In this document: piece by piece, positions 1-7,588 of the stretch
Position numbering within the stretch: the stretch's first letter is position 1
Layout: each line of letters starts with the position of its first letter
Virus record (IMG/VR): IMGVR_UViG_3300008625_001685
Span: 1 to 43,716 of that record
Reading direction: 5' to 3' (one strand)
DNA from: a virus
DNA length: 43,716 nucleotides
The notes under the pieces: model-generated
The model's database searches: none
What the model was told of the DNA's origin: nothing
What the model saw: only the letters and a program-made list of their open reading frames with translations
Made by a program: the position numbers and the translations under genes

Positions 1-510
1 TTGACCGAATTTGTTAATTGGACCTATCCTGATCTTGAAGAAGAGTGGGGCGAAGTAATAGGTGACGATCCTACCCTTCGTGATAGGTATAGGCCACATT
101 TTCCTAATAAGAAAACATGGCTTTCTAAGGCCAAGCGGGGAAGTGTCCAACAAGTTACACCTGAAATGAACATACAAAATACAGATGCATTTGAAGGAAC
201 TCCGTTTGATAAATTTGATCAAGATAAAATTGAAAGAGTTAAACAAATTTTTAATAGCGATAAAGTAGTACCATTGCCTATTGTATTACATGATGAAAAA
301 GGATATATTCTTATAGGCGGAAATACCAGACTTTCTATGACCGTTGCCGCAGGAGAACAACCCATGGCTTGGGTAATTAATGAATCAGCGGTAGGCAAAA
401 TTGTTCAAGGTGTAAATACTACAATAGATGTTAAAGTAGGTCAAGATAAAATAGAACAAAAAAAGTTTTTTAACCCTAAATTTTTTAAGGATAACGATGC
501 GGTTTCGTGA
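1..510 (+). CDS. ParB/sulfiredoxin-like fold protein, possibly 5'-truncated
   Basis: The reading frame is open from the first base, where a TTG could act as start, so the gene may extend upstream of the window. Residues about 88-127 contain a hydrophobic strand, an IGGNTRL motif (residues 105-111) and a following hydrophobic strand. This is the arrangement of the ParB/sulfiredoxin-like nucleotide-binding fold, where the G-N/H-x-R segment binds phosphate. The 40 residues before it look like the segment that positions a target residue range. It overlaps the next gene by 14 bp, so it is probably co-transcribed with the block of capsid-targeted proteins. Its own N-terminus is uncertain, so a capsid-targeting peptide cannot be judged. 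The fold call is by motif only, and the function is unknown. Confidence 0.6.
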   Translation: MTEFVNWTYPDLEEEWGEVIGDDPTLRDRYRPHFPNKKTWLSKAKRGSVQQVTPEMNIQNTDAFEGTPFDKFDQDKIERVKQIFNSDKVVPLPIVLHDEKGYILIGGNTRLSMTVAAGEQPMAWVINESAVGKIVQGVNTTIDVKVGQDKIEQKKFFNPKFFKDNDAVS

Positions 511-1456
511 AGTAATAAAAGAAGCACCTATTAGTGATATTCAAACTATGGGTGATCCAGATCCAGAAATAGATTATGATCACACAGGCACCGATGGGTT
601 TGGACCTGGCGAAGACGGCCTACCTACTGCATGGACAGAACCAGAAAAACGTAACTGGCTGTCAGACGAACCTAAAGCAAAAAAGTGGCGAGATAGAGTT
701 GTTAAGTCATGGTCAAAAACAAAAAACAATTATCTAATTATACCTGTATTTGGCGAAGATGCTTACAATTATGAAATTTTAGAAAGAGGTGCTACGACTG
801 CATTAGAAATTGAAATGGATTTTCCCGAAGGATATAAGTTCCTTCATGAAATAGAAGTGTTAAAAAATGGTCGTAGAACCGCAAAACACAAAGACAAAAC
901 AGTAGTATTCTTTTTAGGCAATGCGGCAGATCAATGGGTAAGATCATCAGGATGGATGTTGTTGCATAGATTAGGACATGCGGCTAGAACAGATCACAAC
1001 GAAGTCAATCCTGCATACTCACATGCCTTAAGTTTAATGTTTGAACAATTACAAGACACATTTGCAAACTTTGGTATAGATTTTCATTTAAAGAAAGACG
1101 GACCTCGAGGAGCCAGAGAACCTTGGCATCCTAGAGGACAAGTATGGGCAGACTATGCTCTACAAAAAGTAATGACAATGCGATCCGCTCGTAAAATGCA
1201 GTTACGTGATAGGTTTGAAGCACTATATGAAATGTGGGCACAATACTTAAACACAGGTAAAGTTACACTTAAAGTACCTGATAGGTTTGATTTTAATGGT
1301 CAAAACCCTGAGCCAAAAGTAGAATACGAAAATGAATTATATCCAGGCGATAAACAAATGCTGGCTGATGATATACAACAATTCGAGGACATAATGAACG
1401 AGGAAGCATTTCCCCCATTGGAGGAATCCATTGCGGGCGAAATACTATTAATGTAA
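497..1456 (+). CDS. Unknown protein with predicted T4-type capsid-targeting N-terminus
   Basis: This 319-residue protein starts MRFREVIKEAP. In T4 the internal proteins and Alt begin with a similar short peptide that directs them into the prohead and is cut by the gp21 protease after (L/I)-x-E. Here I-K-E followed by Ala (residues 7-10) fits that consensus. The rest is soluble and acidic at both ends, with a conserved-looking core around residues 138-170 that includes WMLLHRLGHA. The HRLGH is not an HExxH zinc-peptidase motif. I recognise no enzyme family. The start at 497 overlaps the upstream stop and the end forms a TAATG junction with the next gene. The likely role is an internal head protein injected with the DNA (inferred). 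Confidence 0.7.
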   Translation: MRFREVIKEAPISDIQTMGDPDPEIDYDHTGTDGFGPGEDGLPTAWTEPEKRNWLSDEPKAKKWRDRVVKSWSKTKNNYLIIPVFGEDAYNYEILERGATTALEIEMDFPEGYKFLHEIEVLKNGRRTAKHKDKTVVFFLGNAADQWVRSSGWMLLHRLGHAARTDHNEVNPAYSHALSLMFEQLQDTFANFGIDFHLKKDGPRGAREPWHPRGQVWADYALQKVMTMRSARKMQLRDRFEALYEMWAQYLNTGKVTLKVPDRFDFNGQNPEPKVEYENELYPGDKQMLADDIQQFEDIMNEEAFPPLEESIAGEILLM

Positions 1457-3168
1457 TGCGATATAGAGAATTTTTATTAGAATACAGTAGAGAAAAAACG
1501 TTAAACAATGCCAACCTTATGGACAAGGTTATGGCGGCCGTTAATCGTAAGGATCCTGGTGTAATTGGGTATGCCGTAGGTAGTGATCGGGAAATTATGG
1601 AATACATATTAGATAAGTTTGAACTTATAGATCCTACACCTAATAAACAATACATTCAACCTTTGATGAATTGGTATGTTAAAGATAAGTTTAGAGGCTT
1701 TGAAGATCAAATTAGATTAAAAGATGCACTAACATTATTTTCTAGATTTAAACAAAGACTTGAAAAACGTGATATAAACCAGTATGCTAACATAAATGAA
1801 TTAGAAGATGCGGTAGAACCATGGGAATTAGAATTAACCAAAAAAGAAAAACGCCAGCAAGGCGAGTATCACATTGACGAAAGCAGTTACGAATTATGGA
1901 AAGAAAATGCTTCATATGTTATTATAATTCCTAAAAATCAAAAAGCCGCTTGTGCTTTTGGATCAGGAACTAAATGGTGTACTGCATCTACACAAGCAGA
2001 CGACAGTTATTTTAAACATTACGATGACGAAGGAACAATATTCATTATTCGAACTAAAGATCCTAACTATGATAAAGATAGTATTATCGCAACAACTAAC
2101 CCTATAATGCAATGGCATTTTGAATCAGGGCAGTTCATGGATGTAAGAGACAGTCCAATTGAATTAGACGGTCGAGGTTCAAAAGGTAGAATGTATGTTC
2201 CAGAAGCATTATATCAATTGTTTAGAGAACGATTTATAAATCAAGTTTACGAATGGGTATTTCATTTCTTTACTGAAAAAAGTAGAGCATACGGTAACCT
2301 AGATTTTGAAGAAGAATTTCCTTTGTGGAGCATGTTAAAATTAATGAAGATCCATAAAGATGAAAAAGGATTAGAACAAGCAGTTTCTAAAGTTTTTGAA
2401 GGCTTTGACTTTGATAATTTTTATAACACATTTGATGCATTTAAAGAAGTAGATATGTTTGAATTTACTCGTGAACTATCAAAAATGTTTATAAATGCAG
2501 TAAGTAAGATTCCAAAAAATGAACACGGATATAAAGGTGTATATGCATATCTACAATTAAGTAGTGCAGATAGACATACATGGTGGCAAAGTTTAACATC
2601 GGATATGAGATCAAAAAGTTCTGTAGGTGAATACTATAAACTTTTATCGCATAGCAAATATGATTGGGATGTAGGAACTGACGCAAAAGAAAAAGGTATA
2701 CAAATAGATGACGAAGACCTGTATCGTAGAAGACGACAATTTATTGCAAAAGAATTAGAGTTGTTTAATGTAATATTAACCTATGCTCCAGGATTAGCAA
2801 AGAAAAAATATCCAACACTTACTATACCAAGGTCTGGTTATCCAGAATTTAAACATAGTCCAGCAGAAGTTTTTCAAAAAGAATACAAAAGAACACAACT
2901 TTGGTTACAATCACACCCAAAAACTTGGATGGAAAATTATGTTATACCAATGATGTTAATAAAGGATGGTAAGTCAGAAGAGCAAATAAAACATTGGGTA
3001 GAGGAAGGATACGAATTAGGCGGTGATCCACCTATGTATTTTGATAAAGAAAACAATCGAAGACAAAGATATAGTACAGGAAATGTACGTTATTTAGATC
3101 CAAGAGTTAGAAATGATACACTAGCAACAAATACAGAATGGGGACAAGCCATGATGAGGTTGGTATAA
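1456..3168 (+). CDS. Large unknown protein with capsid-targeting N-terminus and GTKWCTAS motif
   Basis: This 570-residue protein starts MRYREFLLEY. The L-L-E in residues 7-9 fits the T4 gp21 prohead-protease cleavage rule, so it is a second candidate internal head protein. Residues about 153-200 contain a beta-rich segment with GTKWCTAS (171-178), then F-K-H-Y and a G-T-I-F-I-I strand. I recall G-T-x-W-C-T segments recurring in uncharacterised phage proteins but know no activity for them. The C-terminal 350 residues are mostly charged helices with no recognised motif. Translation is coupled by TAATG on both sides. The alternative is a large structural or toxin-like protein carried in the head. 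The function is unknown. Confidence 0.7.
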   Translation: MRYREFLLEYSREKTLNNANLMDKVMAAVNRKDPGVIGYAVGSDREIMEYILDKFELIDPTPNKQYIQPLMNWYVKDKFRGFEDQIRLKDALTLFSRFKQRLEKRDINQYANINELEDAVEPWELELTKKEKRQQGEYHIDESSYELWKENASYVIIIPKNQKAACAFGSGTKWCTASTQADDSYFKHYDDEGTIFIIRTKDPNYDKDSIIATTNPIMQWHFESGQFMDVRDSPIELDGRGSKGRMYVPEALYQLFRERFINQVYEWVFHFFTEKSRAYGNLDFEEEFPLWSMLKLMKIHKDEKGLEQAVSKVFEGFDFDNFYNTFDAFKEVDMFEFTRELSKMFINAVSKIPKNEHGYKGVYAYLQLSSADRHTWWQSLTSDMRSKSSVGEYYKLLSHSKYDWDVGTDAKEKGIQIDDEDLYRRRRQFIAKELELFNVILTYAPGLAKKKYPTLTIPRSGYPEFKHSPAEVFQKEYKRTQLWLQSHPKTWMENYVIPMMLIKDGKSEEQIKHWVEEGYELGGDPPMYFDKENNRRQRYSTGNVRYLDPRVRNDTLATNTEWGQAMMRLV

Positions 3169-3311
3169 TGAATTTTGAAAAAATAACAAGTTGGAATAAA
3201 ACTTTATGGATTGTAGTAGTTATCATATGGTCTATAGTAGGTGTACAATGGGTTGCCGAAAACATCGATCCAGAAACAGGACATAAGACAGGTCAAACAA
3301 ATGAGATTTGA
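3168..3311 (+). CDS. Small single-pass membrane peptide (47 aa)
   Basis: A 47-codon frame starts at the TAATG junction with the upstream gene and runs past the start of the next gene. It encodes MNFEKITSWNK, then a hydrophobic helix (residues about 13-32, rich in Trp, Ile and Val), then an acidic/polar tail. The topology looks like a short inner-membrane protein with the N-terminus inside. The exact stop/start overlap upstream and the lack of any other gene in this gap support it as real. Small membrane peptides of phages can act in lysis control, superinfection exclusion or membrane remodelling, but nothing here picks one. Confidence 0.6.
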   Translation: MNFEKITSWNKTLWIVVVIIWSIVGVQWVAENIDPETGHKTGQTNEI

Positions 3312-4227
3312 ACAACTATTAGAAGCAAAAGAAATATATGATCACCGTCATGAAGACATGAGTGCCGAAATAAAGCCTTGGGCCGGCGGTGAAAAGTATA
3401 TAGATCCACGGGATGGTTTTTATTGGTTGTTTCATGAAGGTATATTAATGCTATATTCTACTGAGAATGAATATTATAGTTTTGTTGTATCTATGTTTCA
3501 AACAGCAAGCGAGGAAGAACAAGCAGTAGCAAAACGAAATATGCAAGATTTTCATAAATTGCCTCGCATTAAAGATGCACATAGTAAGATATCTAGTATG
3601 TGGAATCAATTAAGTGGTCTTGTTAACTTTCAAACTATGACACTTACAATATCCAAAGAATCTGTCGGCAATGCAATGCGACAAAGATACATAGCAGATA
3701 TAGCAACATTTAAACAAGCATTAAGCAGTTTGAAAAAATTTGGACTTACAGATGATTTTATTATAAAAGGGGCACCAACAGAAATACCTAAAACAGTAGG
3801 ACAAGCATTACAAATGCGAGATTATGTACAAAAAACTTTTAAAGATAAAGATTTAGTTATGTGGCACGGCACAAGTGAAGCACGATGGGAAATTATACAA
3901 AATAAAGGACTTCGACCAGGACATACAGGCGAAGCATATGTTGATTTAGTTCCAGATTATTCTGAACATAATGTATATCTTGCACATACACCCAAAGGAG
4001 CTCAATTTTATGCAAAACGACAAGCAAAAAAAGATAATTCAAAAGGTGTTGTTTTAAAAGTACAAGTACCAGACCCAAGTAAAATAGTAGCAGATGATAG
4101 ATATGCCCGTGGTTGGGAGGGCAAAATAATAGGATTTGATCCTAAACAAATTAAATCTAGTGTCAAAGAATTAGGAGAAGTAGGCTACAATGGCCGAATT
4201 CCGCCTAAATTTATAAGGAAAAAATAA
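3301..4227 (+). CDS. ADP-ribosyltransferase-like protein with capsid-targeting N-terminus
   Basis: I chose the ATG at 3301 over the in-frame GTG at 3241 because it gives MRFEQLLEAK, again a T4-like capsid-targeting peptide with L-L-E followed by Ala (residues 6-9). The C-terminal half resembles NAD-using ADP-ribosyltransferases of the PARP/KptA-like fold: W-H-G-T-S (188-192), a helix, G-L-R-P-G, then V-Y-L-A (225-228) followed by a helix carrying A-x-x-Y-A, a V-L-K-V strand, and a terminal G-Y-N-G-R-I-P-P segment (295-302). The first 185 residues are helical and unassigned. T4 packages the ADP-ribosyltransferase Alt in the head and injects it to modify host RNA polymerase. An analogous injected role is inferred, and the third catalytic residue cannot be assigned with certainty. 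Confidence 0.72.
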   Translation: MRFEQLLEAKEIYDHRHEDMSAEIKPWAGGEKYIDPRDGFYWLFHEGILMLYSTENEYYSFVVSMFQTASEEEQAVAKRNMQDFHKLPRIKDAHSKISSMWNQLSGLVNFQTMTLTISKESVGNAMRQRYIADIATFKQALSSLKKFGLTDDFIIKGAPTEIPKTVGQALQMRDYVQKTFKDKDLVMWHGTSEARWEIIQNKGLRPGHTGEAYVDLVPDYSEHNVYLAHTPKGAQFYAKRQAKKDNSKGVVLKVQVPDPSKIVADDRYARGWEGKIIGFDPKQIKSSVKELGEVGYNGRIPPKFIRKK

Positions 4228-4313
4228 TGACAGAAGAAAAATGTTGCGAATGTAATAATTGCACTTGTGATCCATGCGAGTGTACACCGGAAGATCTTTG
4301 CGGGTGTGAATGA
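4227..4313 (+). CDS. Metallothionein-like Cys-rich peptide (28 aa)
   Basis: A 28-codon frame is joined to both neighbours by translational overlaps: TAATG at 4225-4229 and ATGA at 4310-4313. It encodes a peptide with nine cysteines at positions 6, 7, 9, 12, 14, 17, 19, 25 and 27, arranged as CC, C-x-C and C-x-x-C motifs, with the rest mostly Glu, Asp, Asn and Thr. This density and spacing match metallothionein-type metal-thiolate peptides rather than a zinc ribbon. A role in binding Zn, Cu or Cd, or in iron-sulfur or metal trafficking for the many metalloenzymes in this window, is inference. It has no aromatic residues and no membrane segment. Confidence 0.65.
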   Translation: MTEEKCCECNNCTCDPCECTPEDLCGCE

Positions 4314-4657
4314 ACCTTCAACTACAAATAGTAGAAGATTTAAAGTTACATGATGACGAAAATGTTAAACTAACACCGCATGATCTATTTTCTAATTATA
4401 GAAGCGGAAAAGGTCTTAGACTTTCAAAAGGTGGTTGCCGATTAATGCAAGACCTTTACGATAGTTATGAAATAAAAATAAAAAGTAAGAAACCAATTAG
4501 AACAAAAGATGTTGTTCTATTAGAAAAACATTTAACTTATCCATATTTTATAACAGAAAAAAAACTTATTTTATTCAGTGAAAAAGATACTGTAGATTTT
4601 AAATTATACGATGGCGATTTTCTCGCTTGGTGTAAATCTAAAAGGTACTATGAATGA
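4310..4657 (+). CDS. Conserved-looking phage hypothetical protein
   Basis: This 115-residue protein starts at an ATGA overlap with the metallothionein-like peptide and ends in an ATGA overlap with the next gene. It is basic in the middle, with a Y-R-S-G-K-G-L-R-L segment around residues 30-38 and paired beta strands near the C-terminus. No catalytic motif, membrane helix or metal site is visible. I do not recognise the family. Its place in a translationally coupled run suggests co-expression with the zinc-ribbon protein that follows. Confidence 0.6.
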   Translation: MNLQLQIVEDLKLHDDENVKLTPHDLFSNYRSGKGLRLSKGGCRLMQDLYDSYEIKIKSKKPIRTKDVVLLEKHLTYPYFITEKKLILFSEKDTVDFKLYDGDFLAWCKSKRYYE

Positions 4658-5331
4658 CAAACTTTTTACATTTATATAGATTTGGCGAATGGTTAAGTAA
4701 ACAAGGCTTTAATGTCATTCATCCTATTAAACAAGCAGATGCATCTTGGATGCAAATGTTAGGTATCGCATCCTCAAAAGAACTTAATATAATGATGGAA
4801 CATTATTATCATTTTCAAGCACCAATTAAAGCATATTCTCCACGAGATGTTATAAAAAAATTACAAGATGGTATATCTGCATATGGATTACGAATAAACA
4901 GTAAATTAGATGTCAATAGTAAACGAACAGCAGAAAGCGAAAAAACAATTGATATTTCATGGTATGATATGTATAGACATAAACATCTATGGTATAAAAA
5001 TGTTTTAGATATAGGACCTGAATTAGAAGATGATATATTAAGTGAAGTTAGGTTTGCTACAAATTATTTTAACCAAACAGAACATTATTGTCCTGAGTGT
5101 GGTTGTATATGTTTAGACAGGGCAATGAAATCTAGAGTTAAGCCAAAATATCCTGATAAGCCACCACTTCCACCTCCGCCAAAACCTCCTCCTCCTTTGG
5201 ATGTACCTAAACGGCCGCCACGTACAGTTTATTATATAATTAATAATTTTGTATGTGAAAATTGTACATACAGTCGAGTTAGGAAACGTGAAAAGGATAA
5301 AGAAGAAATAATAGTTGAAGAAAAATTTTAA
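4654..5331 (+). CDS. Zinc-ribbon protein with polyproline insert
   Basis: This 225-residue protein has a helical N-terminal region and a C-terminal zinc ribbon whose two knuckles are C-P-E-C-G-C (146-151) and C-E-N-C (201-204). Between the knuckles lies a proline-rich stretch at residues about 164-189, with runs of four prolines. Such a spacer would form a stiff polyproline helix protruding from the zinc module. The last 20 residues are highly charged. A nucleic-acid-binding or protein-bridging role is plausible but not demonstrated. The gene ends just before a strong promoter, so it is probably the last of the left-hand transcription unit. Confidence 0.65.
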   Translation: MTNFLHLYRFGEWLSKQGFNVIHPIKQADASWMQMLGIASSKELNIMMEHYYHFQAPIKAYSPRDVIKKLQDGISAYGLRINSKLDVNSKRTAESEKTIDISWYDMYRHKHLWYKNVLDIGPELEDDILSEVRFATNYFNQTEHYCPECGCICLDRAMKSRVKPKYPDKPPLPPPPKPPPPLDVPKRPPRTVYYIINNFVCENCTYSRVRKREKDKEEIIVEEKF

Positions 5332-5333
5332 GG

Positions 5334-5362
5334 TTGACTTCGAGTCGCCTAGGTTGTATAAT
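5334..5362 (+). promoter_or_regulatory. Sigma70-type promoter P1
   Basis: TTGACT (5334-5339) and TATAAT (5357-5362) are separated by exactly 17 bp and lie 38 bp before the ATG at 5401. The spacer ends in TAGGTTG directly before the -10 box, and GG precedes the -35. It shares both features with the promoters at 6349 and 8511. Confidence 0.85.
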
Positions 5363-5400
5363 ATTTGTATAACAGTTAAATACATTCCAAAAAAATCAAG

Positions 5401-5916
5401 ATGGCTGGATACGTAGAAATTACATTAAAAGATTTTAAAAAAGAAATTGAAGACGGAATGGGCTTCACTTGCATTAATGCCAACAAAGGTTCTCTTAATG
5501 ATAGAGGTGGCATTGCCAATGAATATATTTTTGAACGTGTAGTAAAACACGAAACACCGGAAGATATGATGCAAGCCCTTAAAGGTGACGGGTTTAGATA
5601 TGCAGTTCGTATATATTCTTCCATAGATAGAAATACAAATACTACTCGTGACATGGGCCAAGATGCAATTCGTGTTATATTATATGATTTGAAAAAAGAA
5701 CGGCCTGTTAAGGTAGAAAAACGTGTTAATCGCACCCAAAATGCTTTGTCTAATATGCGGGTACGAGCTAGAGAGATGTGGCAGTATGTTACAAGCGATA
5801 AAAATGTTTGTCCTACTTGCAAGAGCTTATTAGTTAAACGAACAGCCAAACGTACAAAAAAGAATTTTTTAGGTTGTTCGAGCTATCCTGAATGTAAACA
5901 TACACAAAACATATAA
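5401..5916 (+). CDS. Protein with C-terminal topoisomerase-type zinc finger
   Basis: This 171-residue protein is the first gene after promoter P1. The C-terminus carries C-P-T-C (137-140), then basic residues, then L-G-C-S-x-Y-P-E-C (158-165). This is the four-cysteine finger found at the C-terminus of bacterial type IA topoisomerases and used there to bind single-stranded DNA. No topoisomerase core is present. The N-terminal 100 residues are mixed alpha/beta without a known motif, and residues 100-130 are basic. It is probably a DNA- or RNA-binding accessory protein. The N-terminal function is unknown. Confidence 0.7.
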   Translation: MAGYVEITLKDFKKEIEDGMGFTCINANKGSLNDRGGIANEYIFERVVKHETPEDMMQALKGDGFRYAVRIYSSIDRNTNTTRDMGQDAIRVILYDLKKERPVKVEKRVNRTQNALSNMRVRAREMWQYVTSDKNVCPTCKSLLVKRTAKRTKKNFLGCSSYPECKHTQNI

Positions 5917-5917
5917 T

Positions 5918-6133
5918 ATGCCAGCGAAATCAATTATACGAAACGAAATCAAAGGATTCAAAGCACCTAAGCCGTGCAACCATTGTGGAAGTAGTAAATT
6001 GCTTTATACAGGGAGACTAACACAATCTTATCTTGGTGCTAATTGTTCCGGAAGGCATTTTTGGGGCAAACCATATTTGCCTACTGTAAATTGTACTGAC
6101 TGTGGCCATGGTTATCAATTTAAAGGAATATGA
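5918..6133 (+). CDS. Small zinc-ribbon protein (71 aa)
   Basis: This begins 1 bp after the preceding stop and overlaps the next gene by 4 bp. C-N-H-C-G (20-24) and C-T-D-C-G (59-63) form a classic two-knuckle zinc ribbon, with an additional Cys-43 and several Gly and aromatic residues between. It consists of little more than the metal module, as in many phage transcription or replication accessory proteins. No partner can be named. Confidence 0.6.
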   Translation: MPAKSIIRNEIKGFKAPKPCNHCGSSKLLYTGRLTQSYLGANCSGRHFWGKPYLPTVNCTDCGHGYQFKGI

Positions 6134-6339
6134 TCTGCACACATTGTTGGGCGACGTCAATTAAACCATACAAAGATGTTAGCAAACATTGGAACAATCC
6201 AGAAGATTCAGTTTATGTATGTTCAGAAGAATGTTATAAAGAATTAATGCAATCATTAAAAGATGGCACATGGATGCAATGGAATTCTAAACAAAAAGCA
6301 AATGTGCCTAAAAAATCTGCATTAGATAAAAAAAAGTAG
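6130..6339 (+). CDS. Small treble-clef/zinc-binding protein (69 aa)
   Basis: This 69-residue protein starts in an ATGA overlap. C-T-H-C (3-6) and C-S-E-E-C (31-35) give a four-cysteine site, with C-x-x-x-C in the second half as in MYM/TRASH-type fingers. The C-terminal 20 residues are lysine-rich and could contact nucleic acid or an acidic partner. It is the last of three consecutive zinc-finger genes driven by P1. The function is unknown. Confidence 0.58.
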   Translation: MICTHCWATSIKPYKDVSKHWNNPEDSVYVCSEECYKELMQSLKDGTWMQWNSKQKANVPKKSALDKKK

Positions 6340-6348
6340 AAAAAAAGG

Positions 6349-6377
6349 TTGACTTTTATGTTGGTAGGTAGTATAAT
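6349..6377 (+). promoter_or_regulatory. Sigma70-type promoter P2
   Basis: TTGACT (6349-6354), a 17-bp spacer and TATAAT (6372-6377). The spacer ends in TAGGTAG. A ribosome binding site (GAGAGGC, about 6411-6417) precedes the MoxR ATPase start at 6423. Confidence 0.87.
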
Positions 6378-6422
6378 TATTATATTAAATAAAACATTGT
6401 TAACTCAAACGAGAGGCGTCAA

Positions 6423-7523
6423 ATGGCAATGCAAGTAACAGAGACAAGGACAGTAAACATAAACGAAGCAAATCGTTTAGTCCGCAGGGCAATTAAGCGT
6501 AAACGCCCGGTAATGATTTGGGGAGCACCAGGCATTGGCAAGAGTGACTTAGTTGCTCAACTTGCCAAAGCATTAAACAGAGTGCTAATTGATATTAGAC
6601 TTCCACTATGGGAACCCACTGACATTAAGGGTATGCCCTACTACAATGCCAAAAGTGGCAAAATGGAATGGTCAGTTCCAGCAGAATTTCCTACCGATCC
6701 AGACTCCACTGCAATTATATTTTTAGACGAAATTAACGGAGCGGCTCCTAGTGTACAGGCGGCGGCTTATCAGTTGATCCTTAACAGGCGTGTAGGACAA
6801 TATGTTCTTCCAGAAGGTGTTGTTATTATAGCGGCAGGGAACAGGGAAACTGATAAAGGAGTAACTTATAGAATGCCTAAGCCGTTGGCTAACAGGTTCG
6901 TTCACATGGAACTCCGTGTTGATTTTACTTGCTGGCAGAACTGGGCAATCCAAAATAAAATCCATCCAGACGTAGTAGGTTACTTGAACTTCAGTAAGAA
7001 GGACTTGTACGATTTTGATGCTACTAGCGATAGTAAGGCATTTGCAACTCCTAGAAGCTGGCAGTTTGTTAGCGAACTTGTTGAAGACCAGGAAGATGAT
7101 GTTGATTTGGGCGAAACGCTCGAAACTGACATGGTTGCTGGTTGTGTTGGAGAAGGCATTGCAATTAAGTTTAAAACACACCGCGACATGCGTGGTAAAC
7201 TTCCTAATCCAAGCGATATACTTTCCGGTAAGGTAACTAGCCTACCAGAATGCGAAGTATCCGCTCAGTATTCACTGACAACTTCAATGTGTTACGAACT
7301 CAAAGAAGCCGCAGATCGTTTTGAGAAGCATAACCAAATGGACAAGTTCCATAGCATGGCGGAAAACTTCCTAGGGTTTATGATGGATAATTTTAACACT
7401 GAAATGGTAATTTATGGTGCAAGGTTGGCACTTAAAAATTACGAATTACCGTTCGATCACAAAAAACTTAAGAACTTTGGTAAGTTCTTTGAAAGGTTTG
7501 GTAAGTTGATTATTGACGCCTAA
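6423..7523 (+). CDS. MoxR-family AAA+ ATPase
   Basis: This 366-residue ATPase has Walker A GAPGIGKS (34-41), Walker B I-I-F-L-D-E (98-103), and a sensor-1 region I-I-A-A-G-N-R followed by an Arg-finger-like segment N-R-F. The helix insertion and general order fit the MoxR branch of AAA+ proteins. These usually work as chaperone-like remodelers together with a VWA-domain protein, inserting metals or activating enzymes. The likely partner is encoded at 8571. The gene has its own strong promoter (P2) and is followed at once by an intrinsic terminator, so it is a monocistronic unit. The substrate is unknown. Confidence 0.88.
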   Translation: MAMQVTETRTVNINEANRLVRRAIKRKRPVMIWGAPGIGKSDLVAQLAKALNRVLIDIRLPLWEPTDIKGMPYYNAKSGKMEWSVPAEFPTDPDSTAIIFLDEINGAAPSVQAAAYQLILNRRVGQYVLPEGVVIIAAGNRETDKGVTYRMPKPLANRFVHMELRVDFTCWQNWAIQNKIHPDVVGYLNFSKKDLYDFDATSDSKAFATPRSWQFVSELVEDQEDDVDLGETLETDMVAGCVGEGIAIKFKTHRDMRGKLPNPSDILSGKVTSLPECEVSAQYSLTTSMCYELKEAADRFEKHNQMDKFHSMAENFLGFMMDNFNTEMVIYGARLALKNYELPFDHKKLKNFGKFFERFGKLIIDA

Positions 7524-7534
7524 TCAACTTGCAT

Positions 7535-7575
7535 AAGGTGCCGGTGTACCTAACTTGGAGCCGGCACCTTTTTTT
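7535..7575 (+). terminator. Rho-independent terminator after the MoxR ATPase
   Basis: AAGGTGCCGG (7535-7544) pairs perfectly with CCGGCACCTT (7561-7570) across a 16-nt loop, and the descending arm runs into seven T residues (7569-7575). It begins 12 bp after the ATPase stop. It is the only clear hairpin-plus-T-tract terminator I found in the window. Confidence 0.9.
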
Positions 7576-7588
7576 ATCAGGAAAATTT

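Noticed and set aside
3241-3300. GTG start 60 bp upstream for the ADP-ribosyltransferase-like gene
   Set aside because: It lies inside the small membrane-peptide gene and would bury the capsid-targeting N-terminus that begins exactly at the ATG at 3301.
5113-5849. Minus-strand open frames opposite the zinc-ribbon genes, including a Trp/Arg-rich stretch and a 157-residue frame
   Set aside because: They are the reverse of the proline-rich segment and of the 5401 gene; they cross promoter P1 antisense and have no motif or ribosome binding site.
7529-7588. Upstream TTG extension of the oxygenase-like gene
   Set aside because: It would be encoded through the stem and T-tract of the terminator at 7535-7575; the ATG at 7589 has a better ribosome binding site.
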